Shown: piece by piece, positions 51,335-62,603 of the stretch
Layout: each line of letters opens with the position of its first letter
How positions within the stretch are numbered: the stretch's first letter is position 1
From: an uncultured beta proteobacterium
GTDB lineage: Bacteria; Pseudomonadota; Gammaproteobacteria; Burkholderiales; Burkholderiaceae_A
Assembly: GCA_902586195.1 (NCBI GenBank)
Contig: CACIGF010000002.1
Location: 53,345-117,344, forward strand
Reading direction: 5' to 3'
DNA: 64,000 nucleotides
The notes under the pieces: model-generated
The model's input: only the letters and a program-made list of their open reading frames with translations
The model's database searches: none
What the model was told of the DNA's origin: nothing
Made by a program: the position numbers and the translations under genes

Positions 51335-53764
51335 ATGAAACGTATGTTATTCAACGCTACCCACTCAGAGGAACTGAGGGTAGCTACGGTCGATGGACAA
51401 AAACTTTTAGATTTCGATATTGAGGTTGCTGGGAAACAACAACGCAAGGGAAATATCTACAAAGGAATCATTACAAGAATAGAACCTAGTTTGGAGGCCT
51501 GTTTCGTAAACTACGGAGAGGATAGACATGGGTTTCTTCCATTTAAAGAAATTCTCCGAACTCGTTCAGATCAACATGATTCGTCTACGGATCAAAAGAC
51601 GCGACAATTGCCTAAGGAAGGTACCGAAATCCTTGTTCAAGTTGATAAGGAGGAAAGAGGAAATAAAGGAGCCGCATTAACAACCTATTTATCGTTGGCA
51701 GGAAGATATCTTGTTTTAATGCCGAACAACCCAAAGGGTGGAGGAATTAGCAGGCGAATCGAAGGGGAAGAAAGAACAGAAATTAAAACAATCCTTGAAA
51801 AACTCGACATCCCAGTCGGGATGAGTTTAATCGTCAGAACTGCAGGAATAGGCCGCACAATTGAAGAACTCACATGGGACATGAATTATCTTTTGCAATT
51901 ATGGGACGCAATAAGCAATGCGAAACAAATGCAACCGGGCGCATATTTGATATACCAGGAATCAAGCCTTGTAATAAGAGCAATTCGAGATTATTTCAAT
52001 CCACATATCGGAGAAATCTTAATCGATACAGAAGAAATTTTCGAACAGGCCCACCAGTTTATGCAACATGTCATGCCCGATATGGAGGATAGGGTAAAAA
52101 AGTATAAAGATGAAGTACCTTTGTTTTCAAGGTACCAAATTGAACATCAGATTGAAACTGCTTACTCGAGAATTGTACAGCTCCCCTTAGGCGGATCAAT
52201 AGTTATAGATCATTCCGAAGCCCTTGTAGCGGTAGACGTGAATTCTGCAAAAGCTACTAAGGGTTCAGATATTGAAGAGACTGCTGTTAAAACTAATCTA
52301 GAAGCTGCGGAAGAAATTGGCAGACAACTAAGGTTGAGAGATATTGGCGGACTAATCGTGATTGATTTTATTGACATGGAACTTCAAAAAAATCAAAGGG
52401 ATGTTGAAGCCAAACTTAGAAATGCCTTGAGCATTGATAGAGCCCGTGTGCAAATGGGGAAAATTTCAAAGTTCGGTCTGATGGAACTCTCTCGACAGAG
52501 ACTGCGTCCAGCCTTGAATGAAGGATCTCACATTACATGTAAGAGATGCAATGGTATCGGAGTTATAAGGGACATAAACTCCAGCGGACTACACATACTT
52601 AGAATACTCCAGGATGAGGCAATGAAAGATGGGACATCCTCTCTTCATGCTCAAGTACCAATAGAGGTTGCGACCTTTCTTCTTAATGAAAAAAGGGCTG
52701 ATATTAACACCCTCGAAACGTCTTTAAAAGTTTCAATAGTGCTTATTCCTAATAAGTATCTCGAAACGCCTAATTATAAAGTCCAGAGGATTAAATATGA
52801 TGATATTCGTCAGGAAGAAAACGGTCTAAGTTACCAGTTGTCTGAAAATTTCCTTAAAGATAATAAGGAGCAACGACTTTCAGAAAACGTGCAAGCAAAC
52901 CAAAAGAAGGCGGTCATAGATACCTTCATTCCAGCAACTCCTGCCCCCTCCAGTAAGAAAAAGGTAAAGGGTGTAGGGTTTATTGGACGTTTAATAAAAA
53001 GCTTTATTAGTGTATTTACTCTATCCAAAAAAAATACTAAAAAAAGAAATTATAAAAAAGATAAAGCAAAATACAAAAGAAGTGATAGGAGAGATACAAA
53101 TACAAAACATAAAAAAGAGGCAAGAAGACATTCAGATAAAAACGTAAACAAAGATAACCCAAGATTACCTGAAAAAGGGGACCAAACTTCAACCAAAGAA
53201 AAACCAAGGAAGCGGGAAGATTCATCTAAAGCTCGGCAAGGTAGTTTGAGAACAAACAAGGGTCGGAAAACGTCAGGTGACACGGAACAGAAAAAAACGC
53301 GGAAACGTGAAAATAGTTTTACGGAAGAAATTAACACTTCTCAAAATAATAAAACCAAAGAGAGACTTAAGAAAGCCGAGAGCAAGGATAGTATATCAAA
53401 AGCAAGGAAAGAAGGAGCTCCAAAGGAGGGGCCAGATAATCATGCAAAAATTCCTGTGCCGACAATTACAGCAAACAAATTGAATTATGAATCAAATTTT
53501 GATGAAAAATATTTCTCAGAGGAACTTGGGTTAAATAATCAAACCCAACAAGGTCAAAGCAACTCAGAGAATCGCTATAGTGAAGAAAAAAAGCTCAAGA
53601 AGACACTGGAAACAGTGGGACTTCACCTAGTTGAAACTAGGAAAGAAGATATTAGCAACGGTGAACAAGAAGAGCAAAAACTTGGCAGAAAGATCAAAAG
53701 GAATGAGTCCGATCAACTTTGTAAAGACTCTGAGCCCCTAACAATGGTTGAAACAAAAAAATGA
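51335..53764 (+). CDS. rne: Ribonuclease E
   Basis: MKRMLFNATHSEELRVATVDGQKLLDFDIE, KGIITRIEPSLEACFVNYG, CKRCNGIG, charged C-terminal half; start trimmed. Confidence 0.97.
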   Translation: MKRMLFNATHSEELRVATVDGQKLLDFDIEVAGKQQRKGNIYKGIITRIEPSLEACFVNYGEDRHGFLPFKEILRTRSDQHDSSTDQKTRQLPKEGTEILVQVDKEERGNKGAALTTYLSLAGRYLVLMPNNPKGGGISRRIEGEERTEIKTILEKLDIPVGMSLIVRTAGIGRTIEELTWDMNYLLQLWDAISNAKQMQPGAYLIYQESSLVIRAIRDYFNPHIGEILIDTEEIFEQAHQFMQHVMPDMEDRVKKYKDEVPLFSRYQIEHQIETAYSRIVQLPLGGSIVIDHSEALVAVDVNSAKATKGSDIEETAVKTNLEAAEEIGRQLRLRDIGGLIVIDFIDMELQKNQRDVEAKLRNALSIDRARVQMGKISKFGLMELSRQRLRPALNEGSHITCKRCNGIGVIRDINSSGLHILRILQDEAMKDGTSSLHAQVPIEVATFLLNEKRADINTLETSLKVSIVLIPNKYLETPNYKVQRIKYDDIRQEENGLSYQLSENFLKDNKEQRLSENVQANQKKAVIDTFIPATPAPSSKKKVKGVGFIGRLIKSFISVFTLSKKNTKKRNYKKDKAKYKRSDRRDTNTKHKKEARRHSDKNVNKDNPRLPEKGDQTSTKEKPRKREDSSKARQGSLRTNKGRKTSGDTEQKKTRKRENSFTEEINTSQNNKTKERLKKAESKDSISKARKEGAPKEGPDNHAKIPVPTITANKLNYESNFDEKYFSEELGLNNQTQQGQSNSENRYSEEKKLKKTLETVGLHLVETRKEDISNGEQEEQKLGRKIKRNESDQLCKDSEPLTMVETKK

Positions 53765-53800
53765 ATACCCACAGAAAAACGAAGCCCTGTAGACACTTAA

Positions 53801-54871
53801 ATGACCAAAAAAAATAATTTGCCCCTTCGTGATAGTTGTGATCGAAAACTAACCGATTTGCGTATCTCGTTGATTGATCAATGTAACTTTCGATGCAGCT
53901 ACTGCATGCCGAAAGAAATTTTTGGAAAAGATTATCAGTTTCTTCCGAAAAAAGAGTTGCTTTCATTCGAGGAAATAAAATTTCTGTCCAATGCTTTTGT
54001 CAACTTAGGGGTTGAAAAGTTAAGACTCACTGGTGGAGAGCCTTTATTGAGAAAAAACATACCAGAATTGATTTATGATTTAAAAAAATTAAAAACATTT
54101 AGAGGTGACAACGTTGAAGTTACCCTAACAACGAATGGTTTTTTATTGCAACAGTTTACATCTAGTCTAAAAAAATCTGGTTTAGATAGAGTAACAATAA
54201 GCCTGGATGCACTTGACGAAAATATTTTTCAAGAAATGATAGGCGGAAAATACTCTCCAAAAATTGTACTTTCAGGTATTAATGCGGCTATCAATGAAGG
54301 GCTGTCAGTAAAAGTTAACATGGTGGTTAAAAAAGGAGTTAATCATAATCAAATAATACCAATGGCGGACTATTTTAGAACAAGAAATATCCAACTGAGG
54401 TTCATCGAATTTATGGATGTGGGAAATTCAAATCAATGGGATGCAAAGCATGTTTTACCAAGTGAAGAAGTTGTTAAGTTACTGAACAGAAAGTTTGGTG
54501 TCAGTAAAGTAGGAAGAAAGACAGCTAGTGAAGTGGCGGAAGTTTGGAATTACAGTGGGGGCGGAACCTTTGGGACCATTTCGTCGGTAAGCAAACCATT
54601 TTGTAAGAATTGCTCCAGGGCACGATTAAGCTCTGACGGCTTGCTTTATACCTGCTTATTTTCCTCTGTCGGTTACGATCTAAAAAAATATATTCGCGAG
54701 GCGAACTTTGCGCAATCTGACGAGGAACTAGCAGGCAATAAAAGGGTGCTTGTCGAAAAACTTATTCAACGAGTATGGGATAGTAGGAAGGACCGCTATT
54801 CGGAACAACGGTTAACCTATAAACCGAAGATTAGTGAGCGAAAAATTGAAATGAGTTATATAGGAGGGTAG
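53801..54871 (+). CDS. moaA: GTP 3',8-cyclase MoaA
   Basis: Radical SAM CNFRCSYCMP, LRLTGGEPLLR, C-terminal CKNCSRARLSSDGLLYTCLF. Confidence 0.97.
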   Translation: MTKKNNLPLRDSCDRKLTDLRISLIDQCNFRCSYCMPKEIFGKDYQFLPKKELLSFEEIKFLSNAFVNLGVEKLRLTGGEPLLRKNIPELIYDLKKLKTFRGDNVEVTLTTNGFLLQQFTSSLKKSGLDRVTISLDALDENIFQEMIGGKYSPKIVLSGINAAINEGLSVKVNMVVKKGVNHNQIIPMADYFRTRNIQLRFIEFMDVGNSNQWDAKHVLPSEEVVKLLNRKFGVSKVGRKTASEVAEVWNYSGGGTFGTISSVSKPFCKNCSRARLSSDGLLYTCLFSSVGYDLKKYIREANFAQSDEELAGNKRVLVEKLIQRVWDSRKDRYSEQRLTYKPKISERKIEMSYIGG

Positions 54872-54875
54872 GTCT

Positions 54876-55196
54876 TTAGTCTTTTCTATTTTTGTCATTT
54901 AGCGGGGTGGGTAAAGAAGCGAAATAACGAGCTAATCCGGCCATTTCTTCCTTACTAAGTGTTGCAGCGATGCCACCCATTACTGCATTTTTTCTAGCAC
55001 CCGATTTGTAATCAATTAGTGCCTGATTTAAATAATCTGAGTACTGCCCGGCAATTATAGGATAAGAGGGAAGCACCCCGTTAACCCCATCCTTGCCATG
55101 GCACGCAGCACAAACCTGGTTAGCTTTTTCTTCAGCTTCTTTAATGGTCAGCGCATTTCCAATAGCGGAGCTGAATAAAAAAAACACAAAATACAA
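54876..55196 (-). CDS. Cytochrome c (class I, c553-like)
   Basis: VCAACHGKDGVNGVLPSYPIIAGQYSDYL. Confidence 0.9.
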   Translation of the reverse strand: MYFVFFLFSSAIGNALTIKEAEEKANQVCAACHGKDGVNGVLPSYPIIAGQYSDYLNQALIDYKSGARKNAVMGGIAATLSKEEMAGLARYFASLPTPLNDKNRKD

Positions 55197-55235
55197 ATTT
55201 TATTAATATATTCTTTTCCATTACTTGTCCCAACC

Positions 55236-55580
55236 TCAATTTAAACTAGCATAGTAAGCGGCAATGTCTGCAATATCCTGATCTGTCATTGAACCAGCCA
55301 CAGCTTTCATGCTCGGGTGGCTTCTTTGACCTGATCGGTAAGCTTTTAGAGCCGAAACCAAATAATCAACTTTTTGCCCAGCGATCCGCGGAACCCTGTA
55401 AGTTTTCGGAAAGGCTGTTTTATAATTTGGAATGCCATGGCAACCTACACACATGGACACCTTATTTGCACCCGCTTCAATATCACCAGCGGCAATTGCG
55501 GAGCTCGCCCCGAAACAGATCCAAAGCCCCAAAAAACCTAAAGTAAAATGTTTCAAATTGTCATTCCAGAAAGTACCCAT
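55236..55580 (-). CDS. Cytochrome c (class I, c553-like)
   Basis: CVGCHGIPNYKTAFPKTYRVPRIAGQKVDYL. Confidence 0.9.
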   Translation of the reverse strand: MGTFWNDNLKHFTLGFLGLWICFGASSAIAAGDIEAGANKVSMCVGCHGIPNYKTAFPKTYRVPRIAGQKVDYLVSALKAYRSGQRSHPSMKAVAGSMTDQDIADIAAYYASLN

Positions 55581-55634
55581 TTTTTGTCCCCGAAATCGAT
55601 GGTCACCGCCACATAAAAATACAGTTTACCACTT

Positions 55635-57647
55635 TCAGACAGACTTTTTGCTTAATCCATCTAAGAGAAAACCATTAAGTCTTTTCACAAAAAGTGAGGG
55701 ATCTTGAAGTTGACCTCCTTCAGCAAGCAATGCCTGGTCAAACAGTACTAATATCAAATCACTGAACTTATCAGTAATTCCATCAGAAACACTCGAACCA
55801 TCTGCTCCCACTATGTTTCCCCCTCCCCGTTCACTTTCGTTAAATAATTGTTCTACTAGCGGATGATTAGGGTTAATTTCTAAAATGGGCTTGCGCTCAG
55901 GAATACTCTGTCCAGCAGATTTTAAAAGACGTTCTAAATGTCCACTGACATCATGCTCATCGGATATTAAACAACATGCAGAGTCTGTCAATCTACTACT
56001 TAATCGAACTTCTTTTACTGAACTTCCTAGAACCTCAGTTGCCTTTTCGATAACCGCTTTGAATTTATCAGAATTATCCACATTTTCGGACTCTGAGTCT
56101 TTCGTTTCCTTGGATTCAATTTTATCTAAATCTAAAGCTCCCTTCGTAATTGACTGAATACCTTTCCCTTCATATTCATTAAGGAAATTTAATACCCATT
56201 CATCGACTCTATCAGTCAACAGTAATACTTCGATATCTTTTTTCTTAAATATTTCAAGGTGTGGGCTAGACAAGACAGCCTGAGTAGATTCCCCGGTGAT
56301 TACATAAATCTTTTCCTGCCCTTGTTTCATCCTAGCGATGTAATCATCAAGTGAAACCAGGTCGTTTTCCCCGTTTTGAGTCGAGCTCTTAAAACGCGCA
56401 AGTTTGGCTAACTTTTCCTTGTTGGAGAAATCTTCACCGAAACCTTCCTTCAAACATTGTCCGAATTCCTTCCAAAATTCTAAAAATTTATCAGGAGACT
56501 TTTCTGAGAGGTCCGTTATCATATTCAAGACTCTTTTCGTACAGCCGTCGCGAATTGATTTGATATCACGACTTTCCTGTAAAATTTCGCGTGAAATGTT
56601 TAGTGGTAGGTCACTCGAATCTACAACGCCTTTGACAAACCTCAAGTAATTGGGTAATAACTGCTCCGCATCATCCATAATAAAAACGCGTTTAACATAC
56701 AACTTCAGCCCGTGTTTTTGTTGCCTGTCATACAAATCAAAAGGGGCTTTCTTAGGAATGAAAAGCAGTTGGATATATTCAGATCTTCCCTCTACACGGT
56801 TATGGCTAAAGGCTAATGGGTCATCAGTCGCGTTTGATAATGTTTTGAAAAAATCATGATATTGAGTCTCGGTGATATCCTTTTTTTGCCTTGTCCACAA
56901 AGCCGACGCTTTATTCACCTGTTCCCAAGTTTCTAGTTCCTTGTAAGCAGATTTTTTTTCGTCCCACTGCTGCTTTTTCATTTTTATAGGTATTGCAATA
57001 TGGTCTGAATATTTCGAAATTATCTCACTCAACTTCCAATGAGAAAGTAAGTCATCATGAGATTTTTCACCGTCAATATCCGTTGCACTTCTAAAATGCA
57101 AAGTAACTTCTGTCCCCCTACTCTCCTTTTTTGCAGCCTGTATACTGAACCCAGTTTGACCATCAGACTCCCATAAAACAGCCTCGTCAGGAGACAACCC
57201 CGCCCTTCTGGTGAGAACTACTACCTTCTCCGCGACTATAAAAGCTGAGTAAAAACCCACTCCAAATTGCCCAATTAAAGCAGAGTCCTTTGCGCTATCT
57301 CCCGACAATTTGCTGAAAAATTCTTTCGTGCCTGATTTCGCAATAGTCCCCAGATTTGCAACAACTTCCTCCTTTGACATGCCCACACCCGAGTCACTTA
57401 TCTTAAGTGTTCGCTCTTTTTCATTGAATGTGATCTCAATATTAAAATCCGAACTTCCCTCGTAAAGTGAATCATCTGCTAAGGCTTCAACTCTCAATTT
57501 ATCGCACGCATCCGATGCGTTTGATATTAACTCCCTAAGGAAAATTTCTCTGTTACTGTAAAGTGAGTGAATCATGAGATTCAAAAGTTGACTCACTTCG
57601 GTCTGAAATTCTAAATTTTCTTTTGACATAGTTAACCTCTTTACCAA
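55635..57647 (-). CDS. htpG: Molecular chaperone HtpG (Hsp90)
   Basis: YSNREIFLRELISNASDACDKLR, GQFGVGFYSAFIVA. Confidence 0.98.
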   Translation of the reverse strand: MVKRLTMSKENLEFQTEVSQLLNLMIHSLYSNREIFLRELISNASDACDKLRVEALADDSLYEGSSDFNIEITFNEKERTLKISDSGVGMSKEEVVANLGTIAKSGTKEFFSKLSGDSAKDSALIGQFGVGFYSAFIVAEKVVVLTRRAGLSPDEAVLWESDGQTGFSIQAAKKESRGTEVTLHFRSATDIDGEKSHDDLLSHWKLSEIISKYSDHIAIPIKMKKQQWDEKKSAYKELETWEQVNKASALWTRQKKDITETQYHDFFKTLSNATDDPLAFSHNRVEGRSEYIQLLFIPKKAPFDLYDRQQKHGLKLYVKRVFIMDDAEQLLPNYLRFVKGVVDSSDLPLNISREILQESRDIKSIRDGCTKRVLNMITDLSEKSPDKFLEFWKEFGQCLKEGFGEDFSNKEKLAKLARFKSSTQNGENDLVSLDDYIARMKQGQEKIYVITGESTQAVLSSPHLEIFKKKDIEVLLLTDRVDEWVLNFLNEYEGKGIQSITKGALDLDKIESKETKDSESENVDNSDKFKAVIEKATEVLGSSVKEVRLSSRLTDSACCLISDEHDVSGHLERLLKSAGQSIPERKPILEINPNHPLVEQLFNESERGGGNIVGADGSSVSDGITDKFSDLILVLFDQALLAEGGQLQDPSLFVKRLNGFLLDGLSKKSV

Positions 57648-57689
57648 CTTATTTGCTTAGTTTGGGGCATTCTAAAGAAAAACAAGAAC

Positions 57690-60008
57690 CTATTTCATAC
57701 TTTCTATCGTCAATCTCGAATTTACTTTTCTTCCTTTTTGTGACCTTTTGCCGATAAAATCAAGAAGTTTGTTACGACTCAACTTAAAGACCTTACTCTG
57801 TCCTTGTTTTGTTAATGCTCTAAACTCTAGACCAGTCTCTCCAACGAGGCAAGCCGATCTTATTTGATCTCCTGGTCTTAAGCCAATTAATTTAACACCT
57901 CTTCCTCCAGCGAACAATTCTTTAACGCTATTAGTTCCAATTACTATTAGGTAACCTAGATTTGTGAGTAGCGCTAGGGCCGATTCTTCCTTTTGAACAC
58001 GTATGATTGTCATTGGTTTGTCGCCATCTTCGAGTTTTAAAAAAGCTTTTCCAACCCTCGTTTTTGTTAAAACTTTGTCCATTTTAGTGGTTAGTCCCTT
58101 TCCACACTGTGTGACAACAATGAATTTATCGTTTTCCTTCCCAACAAAAAACGTATGAAACGACTCATTCGGAGTTGGTTCAACTAGGGAACTAAATGGT
58201 AGGCCAGAAACCCTGGCTTCAGATAGCTCCAGCAAAGCTCGACAATAAACCCTCCCACTTGTAGAAAAAGAGATTAGATAATCTAGATTGGTACATTCGA
58301 ATAAGAGATTGTATTGATCCCCTGTTTTAAACTGGATTTTAGAGATTTTGACATCATGACCGTTTTTAATTGTAATCCAGCCATTGTAAGAAATTATTAC
58401 TGTAATTTTTTCCTCAGAAACTTCTGCTTCAAACGTTACTTTCGCAGATTCTTTTAGCAAAGTCCGCCTATCATCACCATATAATTTTTTTAATGACAAG
58501 ATCTCCTTTTTTGTCTGTTCTTCGAGACTTTTTTTACTTTTTAAAATCTTTAAATATGTAGTCTCTTCTTCCTTTTTTGTAGCAATCTCAGCCTTTATAT
58601 TTATCAACTCAATTTTTGCTAATTGCCGCAACCTCATCTCAAGGATATCTTGTACTTGCTCCTGATCTAATGCAAACCGCTTAATGAGTGTTGTTTTTGG
58701 ATTGTCAGACTCTTGAATGATTTTGATTACTTCTGCTATCGCCTCTAAAATCTTAATACGACCATGTAAAATATGGAGGCGCTTTTGAACTATCTTTAAT
58801 TTAAAAGCGAATTTTGCCTTCACAATTTTTACTCTAAATTCTAACCATTGGAATAAAATCTCTCTTAAGGAAAGCTGCTTTGGTTTATTTTCTAAATCAA
58901 GTAACACCAGATTGACAGAAGAAGATGACTGCAAGGAAGTTTTACTCAATAAAAGTTGAATGAACTCTTCTTTACTTATTCTCGAACTTTTTGGCTCGAA
59001 CACTAACCTGACATTTGCATTTTTATCAGATTCATCCCTAACGGATTGAAGATAACTCACCATCATTGTTTTTTGTTTATTTTGTTCACTTGTTAATGAT
59101 TTTTTATTCGCTTTTATTTTTGGATTTGTTAGCTCGTCAATTTCTTCCAAAACCTTCTGCACCGATACTCCGTGAGGTAAGTGTGTAAATACAAGCCGCC
59201 ACTGACTCCTAGCTAGTTCTTCAACAAACCATCTACCCTGCGTTATGAATGTTCCTTTCCCGGTGAGATAAATTTCTTCAAGCTCAGATCTTGAATTAAT
59301 TACTTGTCCCCCACCTGGAAAATCAGGTCCTGGAATAATATTTAAAATTTCATTATTAGAAATTTTTCTATTATCTAATATCGCGACTAGTCCATCTGCA
59401 ATTTCGCCTACATTATGAGAAGGGACTTCCGTTGATAAGCCCACCGCAATCCCCGAAGCGCCGTTAATCAAACAGAGGGGGAGTCTTGCAGGCAATTCTT
59501 GAGGTTCTTCATATGAACCATCATAATTTGGAAGGAACGAAACAGTGTCAGATCCAATTTCATCCAACAATACGTTAGCAAAAGCTGTAAGCCTTGCCTC
59601 CGTATATCTCATCGCCGCTGCGCCATCGCCATCTCTCGAACCAAAATTTCCTTGTCCATCTATCAGGGGATAGCGCATTACAAAATCTTGCGACATTCTA
59701 ACCATTGCATCATAAGCAGATTGATCTCCATGAGGATGAAATTTTCCAAGTACGTCCCCTACAACCCTCGCAGACTTAACAGGTTTGGCATCAGAACTGA
59801 GAGACATTTCCACCATAGAGTAAAGCAGTCGCCGTTGTACGGGTTTTAAACCATCCGACAATTTAGGTATTGCTCTACCATGCACTACTGATAATGCGTA
59901 ATCCAGGTAAGCCTTCTCTGCAAAATTTGAAAGGGAAACATCATGAAATTTTGCAACACTCGCTGTACTTAAGTTAAGAGTTAAGTTATTTTTTTCTTTG
60001 TTAGGCAT
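57690..60008 (-). CDS. parC: DNA topoisomerase IV subunit A
   Basis: YALSVVHGRAIPKLSDGLKPVQRRLLYSM, AAMRYTEARLT. Confidence 0.97.
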   Translation of the reverse strand: MPNKEKNNLTLNLSTASVAKFHDVSLSNFAEKAYLDYALSVVHGRAIPKLSDGLKPVQRRLLYSMVEMSLSSDAKPVKSARVVGDVLGKFHPHGDQSAYDAMVRMSQDFVMRYPLIDGQGNFGSRDGDGAAAMRYTEARLTAFANVLLDEIGSDTVSFLPNYDGSYEEPQELPARLPLCLINGASGIAVGLSTEVPSHNVGEIADGLVAILDNRKISNNEILNIIPGPDFPGGGQVINSRSELEEIYLTGKGTFITQGRWFVEELARSQWRLVFTHLPHGVSVQKVLEEIDELTNPKIKANKKSLTSEQNKQKTMMVSYLQSVRDESDKNANVRLVFEPKSSRISKEEFIQLLLSKTSLQSSSSVNLVLLDLENKPKQLSLREILFQWLEFRVKIVKAKFAFKLKIVQKRLHILHGRIKILEAIAEVIKIIQESDNPKTTLIKRFALDQEQVQDILEMRLRQLAKIELINIKAEIATKKEEETTYLKILKSKKSLEEQTKKEILSLKKLYGDDRRTLLKESAKVTFEAEVSEEKITVIISYNGWITIKNGHDVKISKIQFKTGDQYNLLFECTNLDYLISFSTSGRVYCRALLELSEARVSGLPFSSLVEPTPNESFHTFFVGKENDKFIVVTQCGKGLTTKMDKVLTKTRVGKAFLKLEDGDKPMTIIRVQKEESALALLTNLGYLIVIGTNSVKELFAGGRGVKLIGLRPGDQIRSACLVGETGLEFRALTKQGQSKVFKLSRNKLLDFIGKRSQKGRKVNSRLTIESMK

Positions 60009-60014
60009 ATTTAT

Positions 60015-61973
60015 TTAGACATCTATCGAAGCGTTGTTACCTTTTTCTTGCATCCATTTTTTTCTAGCTAGAGATTCCGTCTTAGACATAAGCAAATTAA
60101 TTTTTTTCTCTGTTGAACTTTTTCGATCATTATTGATAGTTACTCGTAACAGCCTTCTATTTATCGGGTCCAAGGTCGTTTCCCACAATTGCTGAGCACT
60201 CATTTCTCCCAAACCTTTAAATCGAGAAAAACTAAGTGCTTCTTTTGGAACTCGTTTTTGGTCAAATTTTTTGAATTTTATCTGCAATTCAGTTTCATCA
60301 CGCACATAGACCTTTTCCCCAAATTCTTTTCTATATTTTCCCTTAATATCAATCCGATACAAAGGTGGTTGAGCAACAAAAAGACGGCCATTTTTTACAA
60401 GTCCAGGAAAGTGTTTTAGAAAGAGGGTAATTAACAGTACTTGTATGTGGGATCCATCTACATCAGCGTCTGCTAAAATACAGACTTTTCCATACCTAAG
60501 ATCACCTTCATCATAATCTTCATGTTTTTGGTGGGGGGGAATCCCTAAAGCTATCGAAATATTGCAGATCTCTCGATTTGAAAGCAATTTAACTTTATCC
60601 AATTCCCAACTGTTTAGAATTTTCCCCCTCAATGGGAGAATAGCCTGAAAGTTTTTGTTACGCCCCATTTTTGCTGAGCCTCCGGCTGAATCACCTTCTA
60701 CTAAAAACAGTTCATTTTCATCCAACCTTTTCGACTCGCAATCAGTTAGCTTTCCGGGAAGGATTGCAATAGTTGAAACTTTCCTTCTTTCATTTAACTT
60801 TTGATTTTTCTGTCTGTTTTGTGCGTTGGCTAAAACTAATTCTGCAATTTTCCGTCCATGGTTAACGTTGTTATGCAACCAAATTTCAAATGCGTCTTTA
60901 CTAAATGATGATATTAATTTATGCGTTTCCCGATTTGACAATCTTTCCTTAGTTTGTCCCTGAAATTGTGGATCAAAGACCTTACAGGACAGAAAAAAGC
61001 TTGCCCTCTGAAAAACATCATCCGATGAAAGCTTAACTCCCTTAATCGCCATGCCTTGTTTTTCTATAAATCCTTTCACAGCTGCGAAAATCCCTTCTTT
61101 AAATCCAGAGACATGAGTACCAGAGCCCGTTGTGGGAATTAAATTGACAAAGGCCTCTTGAGTATTTTGCCCTGTCTCTGTGAATGCCAAAAGTGCTTCA
61201 AATCCCTCACCAATATGAAAGCTTGATTTTGCTTCGACATATTTCTCACACTGCCAAACCGGCACAACCAGGAGATCCTTACTTATAATTGAGGAAAAGT
61301 ATTCTTCAGGTCCATTATTAAAACACCATGACGATTTTAGTTTTCGTTTTTCATCGAGTAAACTAATAACGACGCCCGGAAGCAATATTGCTTTTGTGAG
61401 GAGTGACTTTTCTAATTGCGCTAAAGATATATTTAGTTCATCAAAATATTTAGCGTTTGGCCAAACTCTTATTTTTGTACCAACCTGCTTTGTTCTTTTA
61501 ATTTTTTTTAAGGATTCAACAACACTACCATTCTCAAAAACAACTTTCCATTGGTAACCGCCACGAAAAACGTTTGCTTCTAACTTATTCGATAAAGCAT
61601 TCGTTACCGAAACCCCAACACCATGAAGACCACCTGAAAAATTATAACTACTATTGTTATCTTTATTAAATTTGCCTCCAGCGTGCAGACGAGTAAATAC
61701 AAGCTCTAAAGTAGAGATTTTCTCCTCTGGATGCGTCCCAACAGGAATTCCTCTACCGTTATCAGTAACAGAAAAACTCTTGTCATCATGGCATTCTATG
61801 GAAATCTCCGTAGCATATCCTCCTATTGCTTCGTCCGCGCTATTATCAATAACCTCCTGTAAGATATGTAACGGATTCTCGGTTTTTGTATACATGCCAG
61901 GCCTTTGTTTGACAGGCTCCAAACCTTTTAGAACTGAAATTGAAGATTCATCATACCGTTTTGCTCTTGCCAT
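60015..61973 (-). CDS. parE: DNA topoisomerase IV subunit B
   Basis: GHKL ATPase (VIDNSADEAIGG, GGLHGVGVSVTNALS), EGDSAGGSAKMGRN, RFKGLGEM. Confidence 0.97.
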   Translation of the reverse strand: MARAKRYDESSISVLKGLEPVKQRPGMYTKTENPLHILQEVIDNSADEAIGGYATEISIECHDDKSFSVTDNGRGIPVGTHPEEKISTLELVFTRLHAGGKFNKDNNSSYNFSGGLHGVGVSVTNALSNKLEANVFRGGYQWKVVFENGSVVESLKKIKRTKQVGTKIRVWPNAKYFDELNISLAQLEKSLLTKAILLPGVVISLLDEKRKLKSSWCFNNGPEEYFSSIISKDLLVVPVWQCEKYVEAKSSFHIGEGFEALLAFTETGQNTQEAFVNLIPTTGSGTHVSGFKEGIFAAVKGFIEKQGMAIKGVKLSSDDVFQRASFFLSCKVFDPQFQGQTKERLSNRETHKLISSFSKDAFEIWLHNNVNHGRKIAELVLANAQNRQKNQKLNERRKVSTIAILPGKLTDCESKRLDENELFLVEGDSAGGSAKMGRNKNFQAILPLRGKILNSWELDKVKLLSNREICNISIALGIPPHQKHEDYDEGDLRYGKVCILADADVDGSHIQVLLITLFLKHFPGLVKNGRLFVAQPPLYRIDIKGKYRKEFGEKVYVRDETELQIKFKKFDQKRVPKEALSFSRFKGLGEMSAQQLWETTLDPINRRLLRVTINNDRKSSTEKKINLLMSKTESLARKKWMQEKGNNASIDV

Positions 61974-62061
61974 CTACTTAGACATCCCCTCATAATTCTT
62001 AACCACAGTTAAATGATACAAAATATAGTAATCAGATTTGTTTTTATTAAAAAAAACCATT

Positions 62062-62550
62062 CTATTGTGCTTGCTTTAAAAAAATTACTCCATCTGAATC
62101 AGCGACACAAAAAAGACCAGGCTTTATTGAACAATTATCAATTTTAATGTTTTTGTTTACCGAGCCCACGTTAGCTTTGTTACTTTTGACCGGTGAAGTC
62201 CCAACAGCCCAGATACCTATATCTGTATCCATTAGCTCAACAGAATCACGAACGCACCCAAAAATAATTGCCCCTTGCCACCGGTTTTCTTTAGCCAAAA
62301 CTGCCAAATTTCCTCCCATCAAAGCGCATCTTCGGCTTCCGCCGCCATCCACAACTAAGATCCGATTTTCCCCGTCCTCTTCAAGAGTTTTTCTAACGAA
62401 AGAGTTGTCCTCAAATGCCTTTACGGTAACTACCTGACCAGAAATATGCTTTCTGCTCCCATACATATTCATAGGCATCGACAAAACTTGAACAGACCCG
62501 TCATCTATTTCATCCTCATTTTCATCGCAAATATCAGCAGTTAGTTTCAC
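62062..62550 (-). CDS. rraA: RraA-family protein (RNase E activity regulator / HMG aldolase-like)
   Basis: DGGGSRRCALMGGNLA...GWQGAIIFGCVRD-type RraA pattern. Confidence 0.9.
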   Translation of the reverse strand: MKLTADICDENEDEIDDGSVQVLSMPMNMYGSRKHISGQVVTVKAFEDNSFVRKTLEEDGENRILVVDGGGSRRCALMGGNLAVLAKENRWQGAIIFGCVRDSVELMDTDIGIWAVGTSPVKSNKANVGSVNKNIKIDNCSIKPGLFCVADSDGVIFLKQAQ

Positions 62551-62603
62551 TTATTTCATCCCCATTAAAAATTTTTATTAAATAGAGGGTACAATAATCT
62601 GCT